Origin: Pseudomonadota bacterium
Lineage (GTDB): Bacteria > Pseudomonadota > Gammaproteobacteria > Burkholderiales > Casimicrobiaceae
DNA: 10,027 bases
Assembly: GCA_029571495.1 (NCBI GenBank)
Contig: JAKPSO010000945.1
Location: 1 to 10,027, forward strand
Reading direction: 5' to 3'
Under the pieces are notes generated by a model. The model was not told the DNA's origin and searched no databases. It worked only from the letters and a program-made list of their open reading frames with translations. The translations under genes were made by a program, and so were the position numbers. How positions within the stretch are numbered: the stretch's first letter is position 1; every line of letters begins with the position of its first letter. This document shows, one piece after another, positions 1 to 6,595 of this stretch.

Positions 1-2672
1 GGACGAGCAATACCGTATCCCTGCGCGAAATCGCAACCGTGCGTCTTCAGGAAATCGAAGACGGCTTGGTTCTCGACGCCTTCCGCAACGACCGTCATAC
101 CAAGATTGTGCGCGAGGGCGATAGTCGATTGCACGATCACTGCGTCGGCAGGATCGTCGATCACGCGTGAGACAAACGAGTGATCGAGCTTGAGTCCTTT
201 CAACGGCAGGCGACGCAGATACGCGAGCGAACAATAGCCGACTCCGTAGTCATCAATGATGACCGAGAAGCCCTGTGCGCGGCACGTTTCGAGGATTTGC
301 GCCGCGCGCTCCTGGTTGTGGATCAATGACGTTTCGGTGATCTCGATATCCACCAGATGGGTTGGCATACGTAACGTCGTGACACAGCGCAACAGGTGGT
401 CGATTACGCTCGAGTCGCCGAGCAAGCGTGGCGAAATATTGATCGCGACGCCAAGATTCGGCGCGATAACTTGCCAGTCGCGCGCTGCGGCAACGGCGGT
501 GTCGATGACCCACAACGTGAGCACGCGAATCGCATCGGACATCTCGGCCTTGGCTACAAAATCGTTCGCGCACAGGCGGCCATATTCCGGGTGGTTCCAG
601 CGAACCAATGCCTCCATGCGCACCGGCTGGTTTGTGGCTAAGTCCACGATGGGTTGGTATTCGAGCACCAATTCACCGCGTTCGATGGCGTCGGGCAATC
701 CCGCAAGCAGCATCAGCTTGCGTGGTTCAAAGACGGTAGTAGAACTCGAATAAAGTCGCACGCCGCCGCCCGTTTCTTTGGCGTCGTACATCGCTTCGTC
801 GGCTGCGTGCGACAACGCTGAAAAGGTACGGCCATCGGCTGGGAACATCGCGACGCCAATGCTCGCAGAAATATGGAATTTGCCGCCACCAATAACGAAT
901 GGCGCGGCGATGGATGCGAGAAGAGCGTCGCCCACCCGCGAGGCGTCTTCTGCGGCACTCGTCCCGCGGACAAAAACCGCGAATTCGTCACCACCCAAAC
1001 GCCCGGCAATCGCGTCTTCGTCGCTTAGCGCCTCGTCGAAGCGCGCGCGAATTTGCCGCAGTACTTCATCGCCCGCGTTGTGGCCCAACGTGTCGTTGAT
1101 GTCCTTAAACTGGTTTAAGTCCAAGAGCAGCAAGAGGCCTTTGGGACTGTCTTCTGCGCTAGACGTCGGTTGTTCGATGTAGGTGTTGACCTCAGCCACA
1201 AGGCACTGACGGTTGAGCAAACCCGTCAGCGGATCGCGATACGCCAGTTGTCGCAAGAGGGTTTGGTAGCGCATGCGGTCGGTGATGTTGCGCCGCGCGC
1301 CCCACATGCGAATGAGTTGGCCGTTTTCAACGACGCCCAGCAAGGTGAGCGAGATCCATTCGTGTTCTCCATTCGGCATGCGGCGGCGCATGTCTCGTTC
1401 ATGTAGCTTGTAATTTCGATCGATCCAATCACCGAGTGATGTGCCCTTGAAAAGCTCCGGCATAAAGGCCGATAGTTGCCGCCCGATGATCGTTTGCGCA
1501 TCGAGTTTGTAGTCACGACAAAACGCTTCGTTGGCGTCAGCGATGAGTCCGCGCTCGCGAAGTGCCGCAATTTGTTCGGTCGGCGGTAACCACACTGCAA
1601 TCGGCGGGTCAATCGCCACTGACCACAGGGAGTCAAGGCTGGCCTGAACAAACGCGCCGTGGCGTTCTTGTGTGCGACGCAGTTCGCGCTCCGACTCTGC
1701 ACGTTTGGTCGCTTCGTGCGACAAAGCGACCAAATCGACGGCGGAGCTCGCGAATTCGCATTCGTCGGCATCCCACGCGCGGGCGGTCTCGCAGTCTTCG
1801 AAACACACGATTCCCCAGAGGTGACCCTGTTGAAAAACGGGAACGTCAAGTAACGCGCGCACGCCGGTGTACTTGAGGTACTCCGCTTGAGCGGAGTTCA
1901 TGAGCGGGTCGCTCAAAGTGTCGTTTATCGCAAGGCTGCGCCGTTGCGAAATCGCGGCGAAGTAATCTGGATAGTCCTTACCGTGCAAAACATCCCCGAC
2001 AGCATCGCTTTGCTCTGGCCGCGCATCATGGTGAACAACACACTCGATCGATGTGTAGTCATCGGAGAATTTCCAGAGTCCGCAACGCTGAACGCCGAGC
2101 GCCTTCGCGCTTCGCCCGAGAATCACCTTTGTTGCATCGAAGAAGTCCTTGCCGCCGACCACATCGGGATCGCGCGCGATGGAAAACAACGCGTCGTGGA
2201 AAGCCGAGCGACGTAGCTGCCGTTCAGACACTTCGGTCGTGTCGGAAAAGACTCCGACGTAGCGCGCGGAACCGTCTTCCGCCGTCGTGCGACGAGCACG
2301 TAGCAAGAGCCAGATCAGACCACGATTGATCGTACGACCACTTGAAAATATTCGGAATTCGCCGTTGACTTCGATGTGTCCGCGCTCGCAATCGGCCAAG
2401 ATCGTCTCAAACGCGTGGCGATCTTCCGCACACACAAACTGCGTAAGTTCGCCAACGTCGCCGACGTATCGACCCGGACCCAGCGACTTGCCGCCGACGA
2501 TGTTGTGATAGAGGTCGATCGTTCGCGTGGCTGGCGAATAATTCCAAATCCCGATACTGCCCGCTTCGAGCGCAGTCTCTAACGTCGACACACTGTAATT
2601 GATGGGTATCGGCGTTAGTTTAGGTATCTGGTAGTCGGTCAACTGTGCTCCGTTTGTGCGCGTTCGCGCCAT
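1..2672 (-). CDS. PAS-GAF-PAS-GGDEF-EAL cyclic di-GMP signalling protein, C-terminus cut by window start
   Basis: A continuous minus-strand reading frame of 890 codons starts at ATG 2672 and runs off base 1. No membrane segment is visible, so the protein should be cytoplasmic. The domains are PAS (about 35-147), GAF (about 158-315), a second PAS (about 340-467), GGDEF (about 470-635, starting around RDPLTGLLNR) and EAL (about 655 onward). The GGDEF signature is intact (G560-F564) and the metal and substrate residues D518, N526 and D535 are present. No clear RxxD inhibitory site precedes it. In the EAL domain, E687-A-L, N745, E777, D807/D808, K828 (LKLD), E864 (VAEGVE) and Q884 are all present, so phosphodiesterase activity is plausible. 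Probably only a short tail is missing. An in-frame TGA at 2685-2687 limits the start to ATG 2672; it has no strong ribosome binding site. The input to the PAS and GAF domains is unknown. The gene is divergent from paaA. Confidence 0.93.
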   Translation of the reverse strand, partial: MARTRTNGAQLTDYQIPKLTPIPINYSVSTLETALEAGSIGIWNYSPATRTIDLYHNIVGGKSLGPGRYVGDVGELTQFVCAEDRHAFETILADCERGHIEVNGEFRIFSSGRTINRGLIWLLLRARRTTAEDGSARYVGVFSDTTEVSERQLRRSAFHDALFSIARDPDVVGGKDFFDATKVILGRSAKALGVQRCGLWKFSDDYTSIECVVHHDARPEQSDAVGDVLHGKDYPDYFAAISQRRSLAINDTLSDPLMNSAQAEYLKYTGVRALLDVPVFQQGHLWGIVCFEDCETARAWDADECEFASSAVDLVALSHEATKRAESERELRRTQERHGAFVQASLDSLWSVAIDPPIAVWLPPTEQIAALRERGLIADANEAFCRDYKLDAQTIIGRQLSAFMPELFKGTSLGDWIDRNYKLHERDMRRRMPNGEHEWISLTLLGVVENGQLIRMWGARRNITDRMRYQTLLRQLAYRDPLTGLLNRQCLVAEVNTYIEQPTSSAEDSPKGLLLLLDLNQFKDINDTLGHNAGDEVLRQIRARFDEALSDEDAIAGRLGGDEFAVFVRGTSAAEDASRVGDALLASIAAPFVIGGGKFHISASIGVAMFPADGRTFSALSHAADEAMYDAKETGGGVRLYSSSTTVFEPRKLMLLAGLPDAIERGELVLEYQPIVDLATNQPVRMEALVRWNHPEYGRLCANDFVAKAEMSDAIRVLTLWVIDTAVAAARDWQVIAPNLGVAINISPRLLGDSSVIDHLLRCVTTLRMPTHLVDIEITETSLIHNQERAAQILETCRAQGFSVIIDDYGVGYCSLAYLRRLPLKGLKLDHSFVSRVIDDPADAVIVQSTIALAHNLGMTVVAEGVENQAVFDFLKTHGCDFAQGYGIAR

Positions 2673-2742
2673 GCTGTCGGCGATTCAGTCGCTTGCAGTG
2701 AGCGCACCAACGCTGTGCCGTCCGCTGCCAAGCCTCACTCCA

Positions 2743-2764
2743 CTTGGTGTCCACCAAGACACCA
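2743..2764. repeat. Overlapping inverted repeats (alternative hairpins or operator)
   Basis: CTTGGTG (2743-2749) and CACCAAG (2752-2758) are perfect 7-bp arms separated by TC. The same bases also give TGGTGTC (2745-2751) and GACACCA (2758-2764), perfect 7-bp arms with a 6-nt loop. The two structures exclude each other. They lie about 70-90 bp upstream of the minus-strand GGDEF-EAL start codon. They could be a regulator site or a leader RNA structure of that gene. No T-run follows, so a terminator is unlikely. Confidence 0.4.
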
Positions 2765-2866
2765 GCAACGATGTTATCGGTGATCGGCCGTACGGGGAAG
2801 AGGGCGAGCGTCGGGACGATGGATGCGTGTACGTGATGCGCCTACACCGCTTTTCGACAACTATTC

Positions 2867-2895
2867 TTTACCGACCGGTCGGTCGGGAATACTAT
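2867..2895 (+). promoter_or_regulatory. Probable sigma-70 promoter of the paa operon
   Basis: TTTACC (2867-2872) as -35 and TACTAT (2890-2895) as -10 are separated by exactly 17 bp. Transcription would begin near 2902, giving a leader of about 65 nt before paaA. The palindrome at 2870-2883 overlaps the -35 box and most of the spacer, a classic position for a repressor that blocks RNA polymerase. The assignment rests on similarity to the consensus only. Confidence 0.5.
2870..2883. promoter_or_regulatory. Perfect 14-bp palindrome, likely TetR-family (PaaR-type) operator
   Basis: ACCGACCGGTCGGT is identical to its own reverse complement, and the next base outward on each side does not match. 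Short perfect palindromes of this kind are typical of TetR-family dimers. In many proteobacteria the paa genes are repressed by the TetR-family regulator PaaR and induced by phenylacetyl-CoA. The regulator itself is not in this window, so naming it PaaR is an inference from gene context. Confidence 0.55.
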
Positions 2896-2966
2896 AGCGC
2901 CTCTTTTGTTGAAAAACCTGCTGCGTTTTCATTCGAAGCAGGATAGCAGTAGCGGGATCCCCCAAG

Positions 2967-3962
2967 ATGTATACACAGTCTTTTGATAACGCGCCACCGG
3001 TCGCGGCTAAAGCCGACGACGCCAATCCCGAGTTCGAGGCCCGCATTGCGCGCGATGAATCGATCGAACCCAACGACGATATGCCAGACGCATATCGGAA
3101 AACGCTAATTCGCCAAATTTCGCAGCACGCACACTCAGAGGTGGTTGGCATGCTGCCCGAGGGGGGCTGGATCACTCGCGCGCCGTCGCTTAAGCGCAAA
3201 GAGATATTGCTGGCGAAGGTGCAGGACGAGGGCGGTCATGGGCTCTACCTCTACGCGGCCGCCGAAACCCTTGGCGTCACGCGTGACGCGTTGATCGACG
3301 CTTTGCACTCCGGCAAAGCGAAGTACTCGAGCATCTTTAATTACCCCACGGAAACCTGGGCCGACATCGGCACGATTGGGTGGTTGGTTGACGGCGCAGC
3401 GATCATGAACCAAGTCCCGCTGTGCCGCTGTAGCTATGGCCCGTATGCGCGTGCCATGATTCGTGTGTGTAAGGAAGAGTCATTTCATCAGCGCCAAGGC
3501 TTTGACTTGTTGCGCACTCTCTGCACAGGTACGCCAGAGCAGAAGGCGATGGCGCAGGACTCGGTCAATCGCTGGTGGTGGCCGTCGCTCATGATGTTTG
3601 GGCCGCATGATTCTGATTCGGTGCACACCAACGCTATGGCGTGGGGCATCAAGCGCATCAGCAACGACGACCTGCGTCAGAAATTTGTAGATGCCACCGT
3701 GCCGCAAGCGCAGTTTCTCGGCTTGACTCTGCCCGATCCCGATCTAAAGTGGAACGCCGAGCGCGGACACTACGACTTCGGCGCGATCAATTGGGACGAG
3801 TTCTGGCGGGTCGTCAACGGGGGCGGCGTATGCAACCAAGAGCGCATGCACGACCGCATCAAAGCGTTCGAAGACGGTCGCTGGGTGCGCGAGGCGGCCG
3901 CCGCACACGCCGCGAAACAAGCCAAACGAGCCATCGATTCCTCAATGAAAGTCGCAGCATGA
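2967..3962 (+). CDS. paaA: Ring-1,2-phenylacetyl-CoA epoxidase, di-iron oxygenase subunit PaaA
   Basis: PaaA is the catalytic alpha subunit of the bacterial multicomponent monooxygenase that epoxidises the ring of phenylacetyl-CoA, the committed step of aerobic phenylacetate breakdown. The 331-residue protein is slightly longer than typical members because of a variable N-terminus. Family blocks are clear: MPDAYRKTLIRQISQHAHSE (39-58), PEGGWITRAPSLKRK (64-78), KVQDEGGHGLYLY (84-96, with iron-ligand candidates E88 and H91) and CKEESFHQRQGF (168-179, with the second ExxxH, E170 and H174). RWWWPSLMMFGP and the C-terminal LTLPDPDLKWN are also conserved. ATG 2967 starts at the usual family position, but its ribosome binding site is weak. 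The stop overlaps the paaB start as ATGA, implying translational coupling. Recognised with high certainty from family motifs. Confidence 0.97.
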   Translation: MYTQSFDNAPPVAAKADDANPEFEARIARDESIEPNDDMPDAYRKTLIRQISQHAHSEVVGMLPEGGWITRAPSLKRKEILLAKVQDEGGHGLYLYAAAETLGVTRDALIDALHSGKAKYSSIFNYPTETWADIGTIGWLVDGAAIMNQVPLCRCSYGPYARAMIRVCKEESFHQRQGFDLLRTLCTGTPEQKAMAQDSVNRWWWPSLMMFGPHDSDSVHTNAMAWGIKRISNDDLRQKFVDATVPQAQFLGLTLPDPDLKWNAERGHYDFGAINWDEFWRVVNGGGVCNQERMHDRIKAFEDGRWVREAAAAHAAKQAKRAIDSSMKVAA

Positions 3963-4279
3963 GCGCAAGTAATCCCAAAGTCATGAGCGACGCGCCGAGT
4001 GTGCAGTGGCCACTGTTCGAAGTATTTATTCGCAGCAAGCAAGGCCTTGACCACAAGCACGTGGGCAGTTTGCATGCGAGTGACGCGCAGCACGCGGTGT
4101 CCCTGGCTCGGGACGTCTACACGCGGCGGCAGGAGGGCGTGAGCATTTGGGTCGTGCCCTCGCACGCCATCACCGCGAGCGATCCGTCACAAAAAGCCGA
4201 GAACTTCGACCCAATGGCGACGAAGATTTATCGCCACCCGACCTTCTACGACATCCCGGACGAAGTAGGGCACATGTAG
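3959..4279 (+). CDS. paaB: Phenylacetyl-CoA epoxidase subunit PaaB
   Basis: PaaB is a small subunit of the epoxidase complex, thought to link PaaAC heterodimers and help with reductase docking. The 106-residue product carries the family signature: WPLFEVFIRSKQGLDHKHVG (17-36), SLHASDAQHA, ARDVYTRRQEG, SIWVVPS, then FDPMATKIYRHPTFYDIP (83-100) and a terminal HM as in other PaaB proteins. ATG 3959 overlaps the paaA stop (ATGA). A second ATG at 3983 is an alternative start that would remove eight non-conserved residues. No strong ribosome binding site is seen, so translation is probably coupled to paaA. After the stop comes an unusually long 79-bp gap with a hairpin before paaC. Confidence 0.96.
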   Translation: MSASNPKVMSDAPSVQWPLFEVFIRSKQGLDHKHVGSLHASDAQHAVSLARDVYTRRQEGVSIWVVPSHAITASDPSQKAENFDPMATKIYRHPTFYDIPDEVGHM

Positions 4280-4286
4280 CTTCTGA

Positions 4287-4303
4287 GCGCCGCGATGCGG
4301 CGC
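4287..4303 (+). promoter_or_regulatory. GC-rich hairpin in the paaB-paaC gap
   Basis: GCGCCGC (4287-4293) and GCGGCGC (4297-4303) pair perfectly around a GAT loop, beginning 7 nt after the paaB stop codon. No uridine run follows directly (AATTCGTTCGTT), so full intrinsic termination is unlikely. It could act as a partial attenuator, an RNA-processing site or a protector of the paaAB message end, which would set the ratio of PaaAB to PaaCE. Confidence 0.5.
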
Positions 4304-4358
4304 AATTCGTTCGTTGGCACCGCTTGCCGACGCGCCATCATTACGTCGTTTGTTATCT

Positions 4359-5093
4359 ATGTCGAATTCGAATTTCTTGCATGAAGATGCACTCCTTATG
4401 CTGGCCGACACCTGCTTGCTGTCCGGCCATCGCATGTCCGAATGGTGCGGGCACGGCCCCGCGCTTGAAGAAGACATTGCACTGACCAACGGCTCGCTCG
4501 ACGCGATTGGGGAGGCGCGCGCGCTCTACCAAATCGTGGCGGCACGGCGTGTCCCGCAGGCCACCGAAGACGCGCTCGCTTACTTTCGCGATGCGCACGA
4601 GTTTCGAAGCCTCGTGCTCGCGGAAGCGGTAAACGACGACTACGCGCACACGATCATGAAGTCGTTCCTGCTCGCGGCGTGGTTTGTGCCGTTGTGGGAC
4701 GCTTTGGCGACGAGCGGAGATCGGGCGGTCGCCACGGTGGCAGTGAACGCCGCAAAAGAAGCTCGTGTACAACGGCGGCACGCGGGGGAATGGGTCGTGC
4801 GTTTTGGCGACGGCACCGCTGAGTCACGCCGCCGTGTCGAGGGTGCGCTCATCGCGCTGTGGCCGCTTTGCGGGCAGATGCTTGCGGTTGAGCTGAGCGG
4901 CACGGACGCTTCAGAGCGCTTTGCGGCGTGGAAAGCATCGGTGAGCTCAACCTTTCTTGAAGCAACGCTTGAAGTGCCGCCTTGGCCAGCGATAGGTGCG
5001 TTCGAACCGACATCGGATCAACTAGAAACACGGCGTGCAGTGCTCGCCGAAATGCAATCACTCGCCCGGCAGCATCCGGGCGCGACTTGGTAG
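4359..5093 (+). CDS. paaC: Phenylacetyl-CoA epoxidase subunit PaaC
   Basis: PaaC is the ferritin-like structural beta subunit that forms the PaaA-PaaC core; in characterised members it lacks a working di-iron site. The 244-residue length is close to the usual 245-250. Conserved stretches are LADTCLLSGHRMSEWCGHGP (15-34), LEEDIALTNGSLDAIGEAR (36-54), EFRSLVLAE (81-89), KEARVQRRHAGEWVVRFGDG (133-152) and the C-terminal LAEMQSLARQHPGATW, matching the LPGxxW ending of the family. ATG 4359 is preferred because it aligns with known N-termini. An in-frame TTG at 4314 would add 15 residues without conservation. Neither start has a clear ribosome binding site. Only 9 bp separate its stop from the paaE start, and there is no room for paaD. 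Confidence 0.95.
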   Translation: MSNSNFLHEDALLMLADTCLLSGHRMSEWCGHGPALEEDIALTNGSLDAIGEARALYQIVAARRVPQATEDALAYFRDAHEFRSLVLAEAVNDDYAHTIMKSFLLAAWFVPLWDALATSGDRAVATVAVNAAKEARVQRRHAGEWVVRFGDGTAESRRRVEGALIALWPLCGQMLAVELSGTDASERFAAWKASVSSTFLEATLEVPPWPAIGAFEPTSDQLETRRAVLAEMQSLARQHPGATW

Positions 5094-5102
5094 GCCGCAC
5101 CT

Positions 5103-6185
5103 ATGGCACAACATTTTCACCCGCTGAGCATTCGCGAAGTCACGCGCGAAACAGCCGATTGCATCTCCGTAGAGTTCGACGTTCCACCCGACTTGCGGGA
5201 CGCGTTTTCGTACGTCGCCGGGCAGTACATCACGCTGCGCGCCGAGGTCGGTGACCGCGAGTTGCGTCGTTCGTATTCGCTGTGCTCCGCGCCGCACGAG
5301 AGCAAATGGCGCGTCGCGATCAAGCGCGTTGACGACGGGCAGTTTTCGCAATGGGCACATGCGCTAATGCGCGCTGGCGACACCATCGACGTGTTGCCGC
5401 CGGACGGGCATTTTCGGTATTTGCCGGACGCTTCGCGGGCGCGGAAAGTGCTGCTGCTGGCCTCCGGAAGCGGCATCACTCCGATTTTCTCGATTCTGAA
5501 AACGATCCTTGAGACGGAGCGACATTCGCAGGTCACCCTGGTCTACGGCAACCGACGCGTGAAGGACATTGTTTTCAAAGAGGCGATTGAAGACTTGCGA
5601 GACGCGCATCTCACGCGCTTTCAGTTGCACCACACGTTGTCAGGTGAAATTCAAGACGCACCAATCGCAAATGGGCGGCTCGATGGTGACAAAGTGACTG
5701 CGTTGTTCACCGGCGCGCTCGATGCGACAAGCTTCGACGACGTCTACGTGTGCGGTCCCGGCGAGATGATCGAGTCGTGTGTCGCGGCCTGCGAAGCAGG
5801 GGGCATCGAGCACAGCCGCATCCATAAAGAAATGTTTGGCGTCCCGCCGAAGGCTGCTGCGGCGGCGGGTGCCTCGCTGGAGAGTAACACCACATCGAGC
5901 GAGCAGGCGCGCGTTTCTGTAATCGCCGACGGCATCGAGCGCGTCCTGTCTGTCGGCTACAAAGGCGCGTCAGTACTCGACGTTGCGCTCAGCGCTGGTA
6001 TTGACGTGCCGTATGCGTGCAAAGCAGGCGTGTGCTGCACCTGCCGTGCTCAAGTCTTGGAAGGCGAAGTGCGTATGGACGCAAACTTCGCGCTAGACGA
6101 AGCCGAAGTCGCACGCGGATTCGTGCTGACCTGTCAGTGCCACCCGGTGAGCGATACGGTCCGAATCAGCTACGACGCGCGGTAG
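5103..6185 (+). CDS. paaE: Phenylacetyl-CoA epoxidase reductase PaaE
   Basis: PaaE takes electrons from NADPH through FAD and a 2Fe-2S cluster to the di-iron site of PaaA. The 360-residue protein has the full family layout. It begins with an FAD-binding barrel with R56-S-Y58-S59 in RRSYSL. The NADP-binding domain follows, with GSGITP (122-127), VYGNR (147-151) and CGPGEM (217-222). A C-terminal plant-type ferredoxin domain completes it. The cluster ligands C306, C311 and C314 form CX4CX2C, with the fourth at C344 after 29 residues. An alanine-rich linker (about 248-268) joins the reductase and ferredoxin parts. The start ATG lies 9 bp after paaC, so the genes are co-transcribed. It is the last gene of the operon in this window. 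A broader name would be ferredoxin-NADP reductase family oxidoreductase, but the context makes PaaE clear. Confidence 0.96.
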   Translation: MAQHFHPLSIREVTRETADCISVEFDVPPDLRDAFSYVAGQYITLRAEVGDRELRRSYSLCSAPHESKWRVAIKRVDDGQFSQWAHALMRAGDTIDVLPPDGHFRYLPDASRARKVLLLASGSGITPIFSILKTILETERHSQVTLVYGNRRVKDIVFKEAIEDLRDAHLTRFQLHHTLSGEIQDAPIANGRLDGDKVTALFTGALDATSFDDVYVCGPGEMIESCVAACEAGGIEHSRIHKEMFGVPPKAAAAAGASLESNTTSSEQARVSVIADGIERVLSVGYKGASVLDVALSAGIDVPYACKAGVCCTCRAQVLEGEVRMDANFALDEAEVARGFVLTCQCHPVSDTVRISYDAR

Positions 6186-6217
6186 ACGCAATACGGCATC
6201 CATCTGCTCAGCCCGCG

Positions 6218-6242
6218 TCTGGTTCAGAGAGGTCGAACCAGA
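6218..6242. terminator. Hairpin between convergent paaE and the secreted-protein gene
   Basis: TCTGGTTC (6218-6225) pairs perfectly with GAACCAGA (6235-6242) around a 9-nt loop, 33 bp past the paaE stop. No strong T-run follows on either strand. It is therefore a weak or factor-assisted terminator, or an mRNA 3'-end stabiliser, that could serve both converging transcripts. Its position supports the end of the paa operon after paaE. Confidence 0.45.
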
Positions 6243-6271
6243 ATGACCGTGCTCAAAGTGCGATAGGAACG

Positions 6272-6595
6272 TTACTGATAGCCGGGATGAATCCACACTA
6301 GTTTCGTAGGCGCGGTGTTGGCGGGAGGCGGCAAGGCGCTATGCGCTGCGCTGCTAGCCGCTGGCCCGTTTTTGTCATCGGTCCAATCCTCGGTAGTGCG
6401 CATGTTGAGATGCCACCCGCGGTAGTTTTTGAGCGATTCGGTACTCATTATTTTTGAAGTCGAGTAGTCCCAAGTCAGACCTCGGAGCGCCGATACCAAA
6501 TTTACGTAAGTCGGAAAAGGGTCGAATTCACTGCTGGGGGGATGTAACCACCAAATGTCTAACGGCACTGCGAGGTCGCCCAGCATTACAAGCAT
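6272..6595 (-). CDS. Out-of-frame C-terminal continuation of the secreted phospholipase C-like protein, or overlapping small ORF
   Basis: A 107-codon frame overlaps the end of the 6528-8660 gene in the +1 frame and runs about 250 nt beyond its stop. It contains natural-looking sequence such as DIWWLHPPSSEFDPF, TWDYSTSK and MRTTEDWTDDKNG, then an Ala/Pro-rich stretch and WIHPGYQ. It has no signal peptide and matches no family I recognise. A run of six G at 6536-6541, just before the upstream gene's stop, would join the two frames if it were one base shorter. The intact product would then have about 795 residues. The alternative is a separate overlapping gene starting at ATG 6595 with GGGA 5 nt upstream. 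I favour the broken-gene reading. Confidence 0.5.
   Translation of the reverse strand: MLVMLGDLAVPLDIWWLHPPSSEFDPFPTYVNLVSALRGLTWDYSTSKIMSTESLKNYRGWHLNMRTTEDWTDDKNGPAASSAAHSALPPPANTAPTKLVWIHPGYQ

Larger units (their letters stand above)
2673..2966. other. Divergent intergenic region between the GGDEF-EAL gene and paaA
   Basis: This 294-bp non-coding stretch carries the paa promoter and palindromic operator (about 2867-2895) and two overlapping inverted repeats (2743-2764). A 96-codon plus-strand frame at 2656-2946 has no family resemblance and no ribosome binding site, so it is treated as chance. No convincing promoter for the minus-strand gene was found, although its transcription must start in this region. 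Confidence 0.6.

Noticed and set aside
1226..1849. 207-codon minus-strand frame
   Set aside because: It is an alternative frame inside the PAS2/GGDEF part of the long signalling gene, whose own frame carries all the domain motifs.
2656..2946. 96-codon plus-strand frame upstream of paaA
   Set aside because: No ribosome binding site, no recognisable family, and it overlaps the 5' end of the GGDEF-EAL gene and the paa promoter/operator.
2956..2963. GGGATCCC palindrome just before the paaA start
   Set aside because: It is short, has no loop for a hairpin and coincides with the weak ribosome-binding region. No reason to treat it as an operator.
4314..4358. TTG start extending PaaC by 15 residues
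   Set aside because: The added residues do not resemble PaaC N-termini. ATG 4359 aligns with known members.
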